DNA of 64,000 bases from NCBI GenBank assembly GCA_023369685.1, contig SACZ01000003.1, positions 520,818 to 584,817 of the forward strand, given 5' to 3'. This DNA is from Prolixibacteraceae bacterium JC049. GTDB taxonomy: Bacteria; Bacteroidota; Bacteroidia; Bacteroidales; Prolixibacteraceae. Of the stretch, positions 34,171 through 41,858 are shown piece after piece; position 1 is the first letter of the stretch, and each line of letters opens with the position of its first letter. The position numbers and the translations under genes are program-made. The notes below the pieces were generated by a model. That model saw only the letters and a program-made list of their open reading frames with translations, was not told where the DNA came from and did not search any database.

Positions 34171-34995
34171 TTAGTTCTTTTCGAGTGAATTGTGTTTTTC
34201 TCTTAGAGTTGCAATAAACGATGCTCCCAGTAGAATGATTTGAGAAATGTAATAGCCCCACATTAAAATGATAACGATAAAACTGGCAGAACCGTAGGTG
34301 GTGCCAACATGTGAATGTCCAATGTAGAGGGCAATGATTATTTTACCAATTAGAAATAGGAATGCAGTGAAATAACCTCCGGCTAATGCATGTTGCCATT
34401 TAATTTTAGTATCGTGTAGAAACTTAAAAAGAATAAAAAATGAAATGCCTAAAATGATGAACGAGATGAGTTGTTCGGCAACAAGAAGTAATTCTTTGTT
34501 GATATGAACAGAGTTGAATGAATGAATCAGATAGGTATTCATAGCAGTACTAGCAAACATTACAGCGAATAAGAAAACAAGTAGTGCAAATGACTTTGTT
34601 TTGGCAATGATAAACTGAATTATACCATTCTGTGGATTCGGTTTTTCTTGCCATGCCGCACTTAATGAATTGTGCAACTGACTCAAAAAGCCCGTAGCAC
34701 TAATTGCTAAAGTGGCAAAGCCAATAAGTAGTGTTAAGGTGCTGTTGTGGTTCACATGCTGTGCTTTTATTATTTCTTGTACTTGTCCCGATGCATCATC
34801 TCCGATGATATGCTTTAGCTGAACAAATATTTGATTTTCTACCGCTTGTTCTCCGAAGAATATTCCAAGAATTGATACTGCAATAATAATCATTGGAAAT
34901 AGCGAGAATACGGTATAATAGGCTAAAGAGCTTCCTTGCTGAGAACCATTGATATCTTTGAAATTCTGGAATGTATTTTTGAGTAATGCTAACAT
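34171..34995 (-). CDS. YihY/BrkB family inner-membrane protein
   Basis: 274 residues with six hydrophobic segments. Family motifs are present: GSSLAYYTVFSLFPMIIIAV near the N-terminus, LIGFATLAISATGFLSQLHN and SAAWQEKP in the middle, and YIGHSHVGTTYGSASFIVI near the end. YihY proteins were once called ribonuclease BN but are membrane proteins of uncertain function (BrkB was linked to serum resistance). The gene begins 10 bases after the stop codon of the HTCS regulator, so the two are probably one transcript, though no functional link is known. Confidence 0.9.
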   Translation of the reverse strand: MLALLKNTFQNFKDINGSQQGSSLAYYTVFSLFPMIIIAVSILGIFFGEQAVENQIFVQLKHIIGDDASGQVQEIIKAQHVNHNSTLTLLIGFATLAISATGFLSQLHNSLSAAWQEKPNPQNGIIQFIIAKTKSFALLVFLFAVMFASTAMNTYLIHSFNSVHINKELLLVAEQLISFIILGISFFILFKFLHDTKIKWQHALAGGYFTAFLFLIGKIIIALYIGHSHVGTTYGSASFIVIILMWGYYISQIILLGASFIATLREKHNSLEKN

Positions 34996-35005
34996 AGTCG
35001 TTGTA

Positions 35006-38000
35006 CTAAAAATGAATGGTTAATTGCCCTTTTAAGAAATCGCTGGGCGTTCCTCCAAATTGCTTTTTAAATGTTCGAGAAAAATGCGAAGCTGTACTGA
35101 AACCAGTCATGTCTGCGATTTCGTTCATTGCGTACTTTTTCTCTTTCAGTAGCTTAACAGCTTGTTTTAGTCGTATTTGTATAATCAGTTCGCTCGGAGA
35201 TAAGTCGCAAAGGGCTTTTAGTTTATGGTGTAAGTTACTACGACTCATTCCCACTGAATCACTCAACGCTTGAACAGAGAAGCTTGGGTCATTGATATGC
35301 TGTGTGGTTACTTTATGTACCTTCTCCATCAACTCCTTGTCTAATTCTGTGAACTGATTGGGATCGACTGTTTCTTCAACCTGTTGTTTGTATTTGGCTA
35401 CTAACTGTTCTCGGTTCTTTATAATGTTATTTACCTGACTAATCAGGTGATCGATATTAAAGGGTTTGGCAATGTATGCATCGGCTCCAAGATCCAGTCC
35501 TTTAATGGCATGTTCGTTTTCACTTAGTGCTGTGAGCAGGATGATAGGAATATGCGAAGTGTTGATGTCTGTTTTTATCGCTTCACATAGTTGCCAGCCA
35601 TCCATTTCAGGCATCATAACATCGCTTAAAATTAAACTAGGTTGATGTTCTTGGGCTAAGCTATATGCCTGTTCTCCATTAATAGCCTGAATAACGTTGA
35701 ATTGTTCCGATAGTTTTTCGAACACAAATTGCCTTAATTCGTGGTTATCTTCAGCCAATAATAAAGTGTGTTTTTCCGATCTGCTTTCAATAGGGGTGTT
35801 GATAGAAACAGTAGTAATTGACTGTTCTTTTATCGCAACCGTAGGTAGTGGAAGTCGAACTGTAAATGTGCTACCAACATCCGGTTTGCTGTCAACAGTA
35901 AGTTGACCTTCGTGTAGTTCAATCAATTCTTTACTCAGAGCCAAACCAATGCCACTTCCTTCTGCCTCTTGCTGTGTTTCATCTACACGATAGAATAGTT
36001 GGAAGAGTTTTTCGATGTGTTGCTTCGATATTCCAATTCCTGAATCAGTAACTTCGATAATACATGAATTTCCCTCTTGTTTTATTTGAACGGTGATGAA
36101 TCCTTCTGGAGTGTACTTTAATGCATTGCTCAGTAGATTGTAAATGACCTTCTCGATTAATCCCTGATCAATGTTTAGAACCAATTTCTTTATTTCGGTA
36201 TTGAAAGAAAGCTGGATATTCTTTTGCTTTGCCCAGTAGTTGAACGATTCGCAACTACTTTTGATGAATGAAACCATCTCTACAGGTGTTTTGGTAATTT
36301 GAATGGCTCCCGATTCAATTTTACGAATTTCTAACACCTGATTGACCAATGTCTGTAGTTTCTGTGCATTCTTCTCTATGGTCTGTAAGCCTTTGGTATT
36401 GGTCGATTCTTTACTGTTTCGTTTCAGAAGATCCTGTACTGGTGCCAATATCAACGATAATGGAGTTCGAAACTCATGCGAAATATGAGTAAACAATCGG
36501 AGTTTCAGCTGATTAAGTTCCTCGATTCGCTTTCTCTCTCTGGCCTCAAAATCGACTCTGTTTTTTAAGAGTTTTCGTTCCAGCAAATAACGATAAACAA
36601 TGTAAAGAAGAAGTGCTGTAATTAAAAAGTAGATGGCATATGCAAGAGGTGTTGCTGCAAAAGGAGGTTTTACCACAACTGTAAAATGCTGCACTTTACT
36701 CCATATGCCATCGCTATTGGCTGCTTTAACTCTGAATGTATAAGTGCCAGGGGGAACATGACCATAGGTAACATTTCGTCGCTCATGAGTTGTGATCCAG
36801 CTCTGGTCAATCCCTTCCAGCTGATATTGGTATTTTATCTTTTGGGTATTGGTAAAGTCAATTCCAGTAAATTCAAAACCGAAACTCGATTCGTTGTATT
36901 TTAACTCAAGAGTATCGTTAGTGGCACTCTGGTAATAACCATGTTTTTCGATATTACTCGATTTATCGGAATTAAAAATGATGGTGCTAATGATAACCTT
37001 TGGGGGAGTGGTATTTATCTTAATACTGTTGGGGTAGAAGTAGTCAATTCCTTTTTCGCCTCCACAATAAATTATTCCCGATTCCGAAAGGAAAAGCGCC
37101 TCGTCAATGAATTGATTATTGAGCAACCCGTCGGTATAATCGAAGGTGTAGGATTGATTGTTGAGTGGATTTAGCTTTATCAATTCATTGTTGGTGGTAT
37201 ACCAAATGTTCCCGTTGTTATCTTCGGTAATACCATGGATCACGCTACTACTAAGCTGTTGGTCGTTTCTGTAATAACTAATTTCATGATTGGTACGAGT
37301 AATTTTATTCAAACCACCTCCATTGGTTCCTATCCAGATATTGCCTTTTCTATCGGCATAAATACAGTTAATTAAATTATGCGATATCTGGTAAGCAGAC
37401 GACTTTTGGGTACTATATCGTTCCAACTGGTTGCCTTCTTTGGAGTAAAGAAAAAGACCATTGGCAGTTCCTATCCAGAATCGATTATCCTTATCCTGAA
37501 ATAAGCTGGTAACATGGATTATCTTATCTGGAAAAACAGTTGTAATTTCTCCCGTTGACTTGTTTAAACAATAGAGTTTGTTGGCTCCAATCCACACGTT
37601 TCCCGTATTATCGGTGAGTAGTGCATTTATACTTTGTCTTTTTAGGTTAAGCTGCTTGGGATTAATTACGTCAAGTGCCTGATTGCTGGGGTTATATTTT
37701 AGTAGCCCTTTGTTGTAAGTACCAAGAAAAATTTCTCCATTCCAATTGATTGTGATGGAATTGATTATCGCATCCCGGGCTATTCGTCTTTTTATCTTCA
37801 TGGTTTTTCTATCCATCAAGCAAAGTCCTTCGAATGATGCAGCCCAGAGATTGTTGGCTTTGTCTTCCAGAAAATTGGAGATATTTCCATATGGCGTATT
37901 GGGAGTGTGACTGGAATAGTGTTGGTTATAAAAAAGCTTCTGGTTTTGAGAGATTAAGTGAACACCTTTGTGTACGGTTCCAATCCACATATTTCCATCT

Positions 38001-38944
38001 TTGTCAGAATATAAACACCTGATGGCGTTGGTGGCAATTGATTGTTCCGAAGAATTGGTCGTTATATTCTTTATCTCGGAATTCTGTTTCCCGTCCAGAA
38101 TAAAGATTCCATTTCCGTCGGTCGAAATCCATAATTGATCGTTATGTTTAACCATATTGGTTATAAGAATTTCGTCGACTTTTGGGATGAGTTCTTTGGG
38201 GGATACGTTTTGTGCCAATGCAAATTCGTCAAACTTAGAGAATTTATTATTCTGGTAAACCCATAACTGTGAATAGCTATAAATCCATAGTTTGTTGTTA
38301 AAGTAAACCATGTCAATAATGCTATCATCGAAAGTGGGAGAAATGGTCTTTATGACTTGATTACTATTGGTATTGGCAAGATGAAGTTGCTGATCGAAAT
38401 AGACCCACAGTAGCGAATCGTTTTGTTGGCAAATTCGATGTATGGCTTTATTGGGAAATAGGCGTTTGGCTACTTGCTTGGTCTTGGGGTGGAGTGCCAG
38501 CAATCCAAATTGGTTGGTACTAATCCATGTGAAACCGCTCATCAAAATCATCTGGTTAAACCAAGTGATGGATTTCCCTTCGAATTCGATATTCAGTGGA
38601 GCGAAAGAGTCTGTGTTGGGCTGGTACTCGTCTATCCCTGCATCGTGTTTTACCCAAAAGTTAGAGTGCTTATCGATATATAGGTTGAAAATTCTACTGG
38701 CACGAAGGCTTCCCTTTTGTTTCGTAGAAGAGAAATATTTCTTACACGAATAGCCATCGTATCGGTTTAACCCTTCGCGGGTACCAATCCAGATATAACC
38801 TAAAGTATCTTGGGCAATCGAAGAAGTGGTATTTTCGGACAAACCTTGGGTGTAAGTAATATTCTTGACCTTAATAAAGTCTTTAGCACGAATATTACCT
38901 CCGAATGAAAGTACAACTAATATGGTGATGATAACTTGCTTCAT
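35006..38944 (-). CDS. Hybrid two-component system regulator (HTCS), periplasmic propeller sensor to AraC output
   Basis: 1312 residues. Signal/anchor MKQVIITILVVLSFGGNIRA; periplasmic Reg_prop propeller repeats ~30-690 (DTLGYIWIGTREGLNRYDGY, DKDGNMWIGTVHKGVHLISQ, DRKGNIWIGTNGGGLNKITR); Y_Y_Y domain ~690-755 (YQYQLEGIDQSWITTHERRN); one transmembrane helix ~765-785; HisKA with THISHEFRTPLSLI; HATPase with DSGIGISK and GSGIGLALSK; receiver with LILSDVMMPEMDGW; AraC HTH at the C-terminus (SVQALSDSVGMSRSNLHHKL ... MNEIADMTGFSTASHFSRTF). HTCS proteins bind a breakdown product of a glycan in the periplasm and activate the adjacent utilisation locus. Here it sits upstream of the glycosidase cluster and most likely controls it. 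Confidence 0.95.
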   Translation of the reverse strand: MKQVIITILVVLSFGGNIRAKDFIKVKNITYTQGLSENTTSSIAQDTLGYIWIGTREGLNRYDGYSCKKYFSSTKQKGSLRASRIFNLYIDKHSNFWVKHDAGIDEYQPNTDSFAPLNIEFEGKSITWFNQMILMSGFTWISTNQFGLLALHPKTKQVAKRLFPNKAIHRICQQNDSLLWVYFDQQLHLANTNSNQVIKTISPTFDDSIIDMVYFNNKLWIYSYSQLWVYQNNKFSKFDEFALAQNVSPKELIPKVDEILITNMVKHNDQLWISTDGNGIFILDGKQNSEIKNITTNSSEQSIATNAIRCLYSDKDGNMWIGTVHKGVHLISQNQKLFYNQHYSSHTPNTPYGNISNFLEDKANNLWAASFEGLCLMDRKTMKIKRRIARDAIINSITINWNGEIFLGTYNKGLLKYNPSNQALDVINPKQLNLKRQSINALLTDNTGNVWIGANKLYCLNKSTGEITTVFPDKIIHVTSLFQDKDNRFWIGTANGLFLYSKEGNQLERYSTQKSSAYQISHNLINCIYADRKGNIWIGTNGGGLNKITRTNHEISYYRNDQQLSSSVIHGITEDNNGNIWYTTNNELIKLNPLNNQSYTFDYTDGLLNNQFIDEALFLSESGIIYCGGEKGIDYFYPNSIKINTTPPKVIISTIIFNSDKSSNIEKHGYYQSATNDTLELKYNESSFGFEFTGIDFTNTQKIKYQYQLEGIDQSWITTHERRNVTYGHVPPGTYTFRVKAANSDGIWSKVQHFTVVVKPPFAATPLAYAIYFLITALLLYIVYRYLLERKLLKNRVDFEARERKRIEELNQLKLRLFTHISHEFRTPLSLILAPVQDLLKRNSKESTNTKGLQTIEKNAQKLQTLVNQVLEIRKIESGAIQITKTPVEMVSFIKSSCESFNYWAKQKNIQLSFNTEIKKLVLNIDQGLIEKVIYNLLSNALKYTPEGFITVQIKQEGNSCIIEVTDSGIGISKQHIEKLFQLFYRVDETQQEAEGSGIGLALSKELIELHEGQLTVDSKPDVGSTFTVRLPLPTVAIKEQSITTVSINTPIESRSEKHTLLLAEDNHELRQFVFEKLSEQFNVIQAINGEQAYSLAQEHQPSLILSDVMMPEMDGWQLCEAIKTDINTSHIPIILLTALSENEHAIKGLDLGADAYIAKPFNIDHLISQVNNIIKNREQLVAKYKQQVEETVDPNQFTELDKELMEKVHKVTTQHINDPSFSVQALSDSVGMSRSNLHHKLKALCDLSPSELIIQIRLKQAVKLLKEKKYAMNEIADMTGFSTASHFSRTFKKQFGGTPSDFLKGQLTIHF

Positions 38945-38995
38945 AGGAAAACATCACAAAAATAGCTGTTAGTTGTTTAAATACCATGGATGGAG

Positions 38996-39033
38996 TAATA
39001 TCGGAACAATTATTCAAAATCATTCCGATATTA
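38996..39033. terminator. Inverted repeat downstream of yqhD
   Basis: TAATATCGGAA (38996-39006) and TTCCGATATTA (39023-39033) pair perfectly over eleven bases. It lies 16 bases beyond the yqhD stop codon and upstream of the HTCS gene; a terminator is likely, a site for HTCS expression control is also possible. Confidence 0.5.
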
Positions 39034-39048
39034 TTTATGAATATATTT

Positions 39049-40218
39049 TTACAAGCGATCTTCTAAAATCATTCTTAGTTGTTGAATGTCTGTATCTCCT
39101 TGTTCTCCGAATGCTGTAATTCTTCTTTGCTCAAATCGATCACAAATTTTATCAATTGTCGAAGCCGGAACTTCATAGTCGGAAAGACGTGTTGGAGTTT
39201 CCAATGAATGGAAGAAAGCTTCGGTTTTAGCAATAATCAGCTCTAAGCGCTCTTCAAATGTTCCTTCTGTAATGTTCCAAATTCGCTCTCCATATTGCAA
39301 TAACTTTTCACGCTTATTCTCTTGCTTAACTCGCATAACACCAGGTAAAACAATTGCCAATGTTCTTCCATGATCAATGCCGTGGAAAGCGGTTAATTCG
39401 TGACCAATCATATGAGTACTCCAATCTTGAGGAACGCCAACGCCAATTAAACCATTTAATGCCATTGTTGCAGCCCACATGAAGTTAGCAGCTGCATCGT
39501 AATTGGTCGGCTCTGCATATACTTTTGGACCTTCTTCCACAAGCGTTGCCAAAATACTTTCAGCAAATCTGTCCTGTATAGGAGAGTTTACAGGGTAAGT
39601 TAAGTATTGCTCCAGCACATGGATAAATGCATCGATTATACCATTGGAAATTTGCTTTTTTGGAAGCGAGTAAATTACCTCAGGATCGAGAATAGAGAAC
39701 TTAGGCATCACAGCGGGTGTTCCAAATGCTAACTTCTCTTTTGTTTCGGCTTTAGTTACAACCGAGTTGCCGTTCATTTCACTACCTGTTGCAGGTAATG
39801 TTAATACGGCTCCAATTGGAAGCGGATCTTTAATTCCTGAAACATCTCTGTGTGCCAAGATTTGCCATGGATCTCCTTCGTAGTTTACTGCTGCAGAAAT
39901 GAACTTGGTTCCATCAATAACAGACCCTCCACCAACAGCTAAAAGGAAATCAATTTTTTCGTTGCGAATAATTTCCACTGCTTTCATCAAGGTCTCGTAC
40001 TTCGGATTAGGTTCGATACCAGAGAACTCAATCAGAGTATGGCCACTCAGTGCTTCTTTTACTTGGTCGTAAACTCCGTTTCGTTTAATACTACCGCCTC
40101 CGTAAGTCATAAGGATTTTGGCATTGGCAGGAACTAGCTTCGAAAGTTTACTGATTTGACCTTTGCCAAATTCAATATGAACCGGATTATAAAATTGAAA
40201 ATTGTTCATGTCTGACAT
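39049..40218 (-). CDS. yqhD: NADPH-dependent aldehyde reductase / iron-containing alcohol dehydrogenase, YqhD type
   Basis: 389 residues (an ATG three codons downstream, giving MNNFQFYNP, matches the start of E. coli YqhD). Close to YqhD along its whole length: GKGQISKL, LMTYGGGSIKRNGVYDQV, FLLAVGGGSVIDGTKFI, LTLPATGSEMNG. The metal ligands fit DAFIHVLEQY, GHELTAFHGIDHGRTLAIVL. YqhD reduces short-chain and oxidised-lipid-derived aldehydes with NADPH in the cytoplasm. Monocistronic. Upstream there are several copies of a GAAAATC-like half site (40233-40300), including a perfect odd palindrome at 40265-40279, which could bind an AraC-type activator as in E. coli, though no yqhC-like gene is adjacent. 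Confidence 0.93.
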   Translation of the reverse strand: MSDMNNFQFYNPVHIEFGKGQISKLSKLVPANAKILMTYGGGSIKRNGVYDQVKEALSGHTLIEFSGIEPNPKYETLMKAVEIIRNEKIDFLLAVGGGSVIDGTKFISAAVNYEGDPWQILAHRDVSGIKDPLPIGAVLTLPATGSEMNGNSVVTKAETKEKLAFGTPAVMPKFSILDPEVIYSLPKKQISNGIIDAFIHVLEQYLTYPVNSPIQDRFAESILATLVEEGPKVYAEPTNYDAAANFMWAATMALNGLIGVGVPQDWSTHMIGHELTAFHGIDHGRTLAIVLPGVMRVKQENKREKLLQYGERIWNITEGTFEERLELIIAKTEAFFHSLETPTRLSDYEVPASTIDKICDRFEQRRITAFGEQGDTDIQQLRMILEDRL

Positions 40219-40264
40219 TTTATGTTCTTCTGAAAAAATCAGAAAGATTGGTTTGCTATGAATA

Positions 40265-40279
40265 GAAAATCAGATTTTC
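40265..40279. promoter_or_regulatory. Candidate operator upstream of yqhD
   Basis: GAAAATC-A-GATTTTC, a perfect 15-base palindrome. Related half sites lie on both sides (GAAAAAATCAGAAAG near 40233 and CGGAAAATCC near 40291). A -7-like box TATTTTTG (40313-40306, minus) is next to it. Confidence 0.3.
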
Positions 40280-40371
40280 GACATGCTAATCGGAAAATCC
40301 AGAAACAAAAATAATGGGTTCAAACTAAAAAATCGGATTAAATCAATAGAATTGATCGCCCGAAATAAATT

Positions 40372-40401
40372 CTTGATGACACTAAAATGATACTATATTT
40401 G
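40372..40401 (+). promoter_or_regulatory. Promoter of the small membrane-protein gene
   Basis: CTTG at 40372-40375, 18-base spacer, perfect -7 box TATATTTG at 40394-40401; predicted start of transcription about 40408. Confidence 0.55.
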
Positions 40402-40429
40402 TTGGAGGTAAAAATAGATATTGAAAGTA

Positions 40430-40987
40430 ATGAGTGATTTTAAAGATAGAATGAGTCAATTGACCGATGAGCAATTGATAACCGTTTTGAGATCGAAATC
40501 TGGATATAGAGAAGAGGCTTACGAAGCAGCTGTAGAAGTTGCATTAGAGCGTGAAATACTTAAGTCGAAAGAGGATTTGACATTAGATAAATTCAAAGAA
40601 GTTGTACAGAAAAGACAATTCTTATCTTTCGGAGGATCAGAAGAGCAGTTGAAGCAGGTTAAGGGTAGCTTAATTCGATCATTAATGATTGTAGGGTTAA
40701 TCCCAATGATCTACTTTGTAATGGGATTTCTAAATAAAATCGAAATAACACATTGGTATGCTTTGGGAGTTGGCTTGCTTTGGTCGGGTGTGTTATTTTA
40801 TACTAAGAAGCATAACAAAAGCACTTTGCTTGGGCTATTGCCTCTAGCAGTGGCAGGGAGTGTCTTGTATCGGTTTTTTGTAATGGGCTCTGCCTCTATG
40901 CTTGATATCGTTGTCTTATCTATCCTGTTTATCATTGTTGTTTTTGTGACTCTATTCCTAAGAAAAACAATCAATGCCTTAAAATAA
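40430..40987 (+). CDS. Hypothetical four-helix membrane protein
   Basis: 185 residues from ATG 40430 (the frame opens at TTG 40421). The first ~75 residues are charged and helical (DRMSQLTDEQLITVLRSKSG, EREILKSKEDLTLDKFKEVV). Then come four hydrophobic segments: IRSLMIVGLIPMIYFVMGF, WYALGVGLLWSGVLFY, LLGLLPLAVAGSVLYRFFVM and LDIVVLSILFIIVVFVTLFL. No known domain was recognised. The N-terminal half resembles short helical regions in other Bacteroidota membrane proteins ('LTDEQLI.vl..k..Y...A...A..ElekR'), which are also of unknown function. Transcribed alone, divergent from yqhD. Confidence 0.75.
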   Translation: MSDFKDRMSQLTDEQLITVLRSKSGYREEAYEAAVEVALEREILKSKEDLTLDKFKEVVQKRQFLSFGGSEEQLKQVKGSLIRSLMIVGLIPMIYFVMGFLNKIEITHWYALGVGLLWSGVLFYTKKHNKSTLLGLLPLAVAGSVLYRFFVMGSASMLDIVVLSILFIIVVFVTLFLRKTINALK

Positions 40988-41071
40988 TTCACATGAAAGT
41001 GTAACGTTCATGGTGACAGAGAGTCTTATGGTGTGAAATAAAACAAGAAATACGCAATCAAATCTGTCACC

Positions 41072-41785
41072 ATGAAATTTACTATCTGTTCTGCACTATT
41101 TTTCTTTTTTAGCTTTTGGCTAGGCCAATTATTCGCATCTAATATCGATTATCGCAACGAAGGAAAAGAATTCAAAGTTGCAAGTTTCTCAAAAGTAGAA
41201 ATCGAAGGAGCTTATAAAATTTACTTATCACAAGGTAAGAAATGCAGCTTAAGCGTTGATGGCGATGAAGATCTTATCGATGATCTAAATGTTGACGTTG
41301 AAAGAGGAACATTATACATCGATATGGACGATGATAAAGTGAAAATTAATAGAAGGAATAGCCTTACACTTTATATTACTGTTCGCGATCTTAGTAAGCT
41401 GGTTATTGAAGGAGGCGTTAAGCTTTATACCAAAGGATATTTGGAGTTAGACGATTTTCAATTGAAGGTATCAGGAGGAGGACGTCTGAATATGGAGCTG
41501 GCTGCAAAACATATCGACATAAAAGGAGAAGGAGGAATCTGGATTACTTTAGAAGGAAGAGCCGAGTCGCTGGATTCTCATTTTGAAGGAGCGGGCAAAC
41601 TATATGCAAAAGATTTCGAAACCAAGAATGTGAAAATTAAGATGGAAGGAGCTGGATGGGCTTCTGTTTATGCCGAAGAATCACTCACTGCTAAATTAGA
41701 AGGAATTGGTAGAATAAAGTATTATGGCGATCCAAAGCATGTAAACAAAAGTGTGGAAGGCTTAGGAGCTATATCGAAGCAATAG
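41072..41785 (+). CDS. Head-GIN domain (DUF2807) exported protein
   Basis: 237 residues with signal peptide (ends LGQLFAS). Residues ~32-230 are a DUF2807/head-GIN domain, a beta-helix of repeated strands: FKVASFSKVEIEGAYKIYLS, LTLYITVRDLSKLVIEGGVK, FQLKVSGGGRLNMELAAKHI, VKIKMEGAGWASVYAEESLT and KSVEGLGAISKQ at the end. Such proteins are abundant in Bacteroidota periplasms and outer membranes; they have been proposed to act in adhesion or as scaffolds and no enzymatic role is known. Monocistronic, between the small membrane-protein gene and the PA14/SprB paralogues. Confidence 0.88.
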   Translation: MKFTICSALFFFFSFWLGQLFASNIDYRNEGKEFKVASFSKVEIEGAYKIYLSQGKKCSLSVDGDEDLIDDLNVDVERGTLYIDMDDDKVKINRRNSLTLYITVRDLSKLVIEGGVKLYTKGYLELDDFQLKVSGGGRLNMELAAKHIDIKGEGGIWITLEGRAESLDSHFEGAGKLYAKDFETKNVKIKMEGAGWASVYAEESLTAKLEGIGRIKYYGDPKHVNKSVEGLGAISKQ

Positions 41786-41805
41786 AAAATTATAGTTAAG
41801 TAAAA

Positions 41806-41835
41806 GTTGAATTTATAGGTCAAATTGTATCTTTG
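41806..41835 (+). promoter_or_regulatory. Promoter of the first PA14/SprB/DUF2341 gene
   Basis: GTTG at 41806-41809, 18-base spacer, perfect -7 box TATCTTTG at 41828-41835, 23 bases before the ATG at 41859. Confidence 0.65.
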
Positions 41836-41858
41836 TGTTCGAGTTTAAATAGAACATA

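Noticed and set aside
38957-38964. TATTTTTG upstream of the HTCS gene
   Set aside because: Predicted leader of only a few bases and no -33 element; too weak to list as a promoter.
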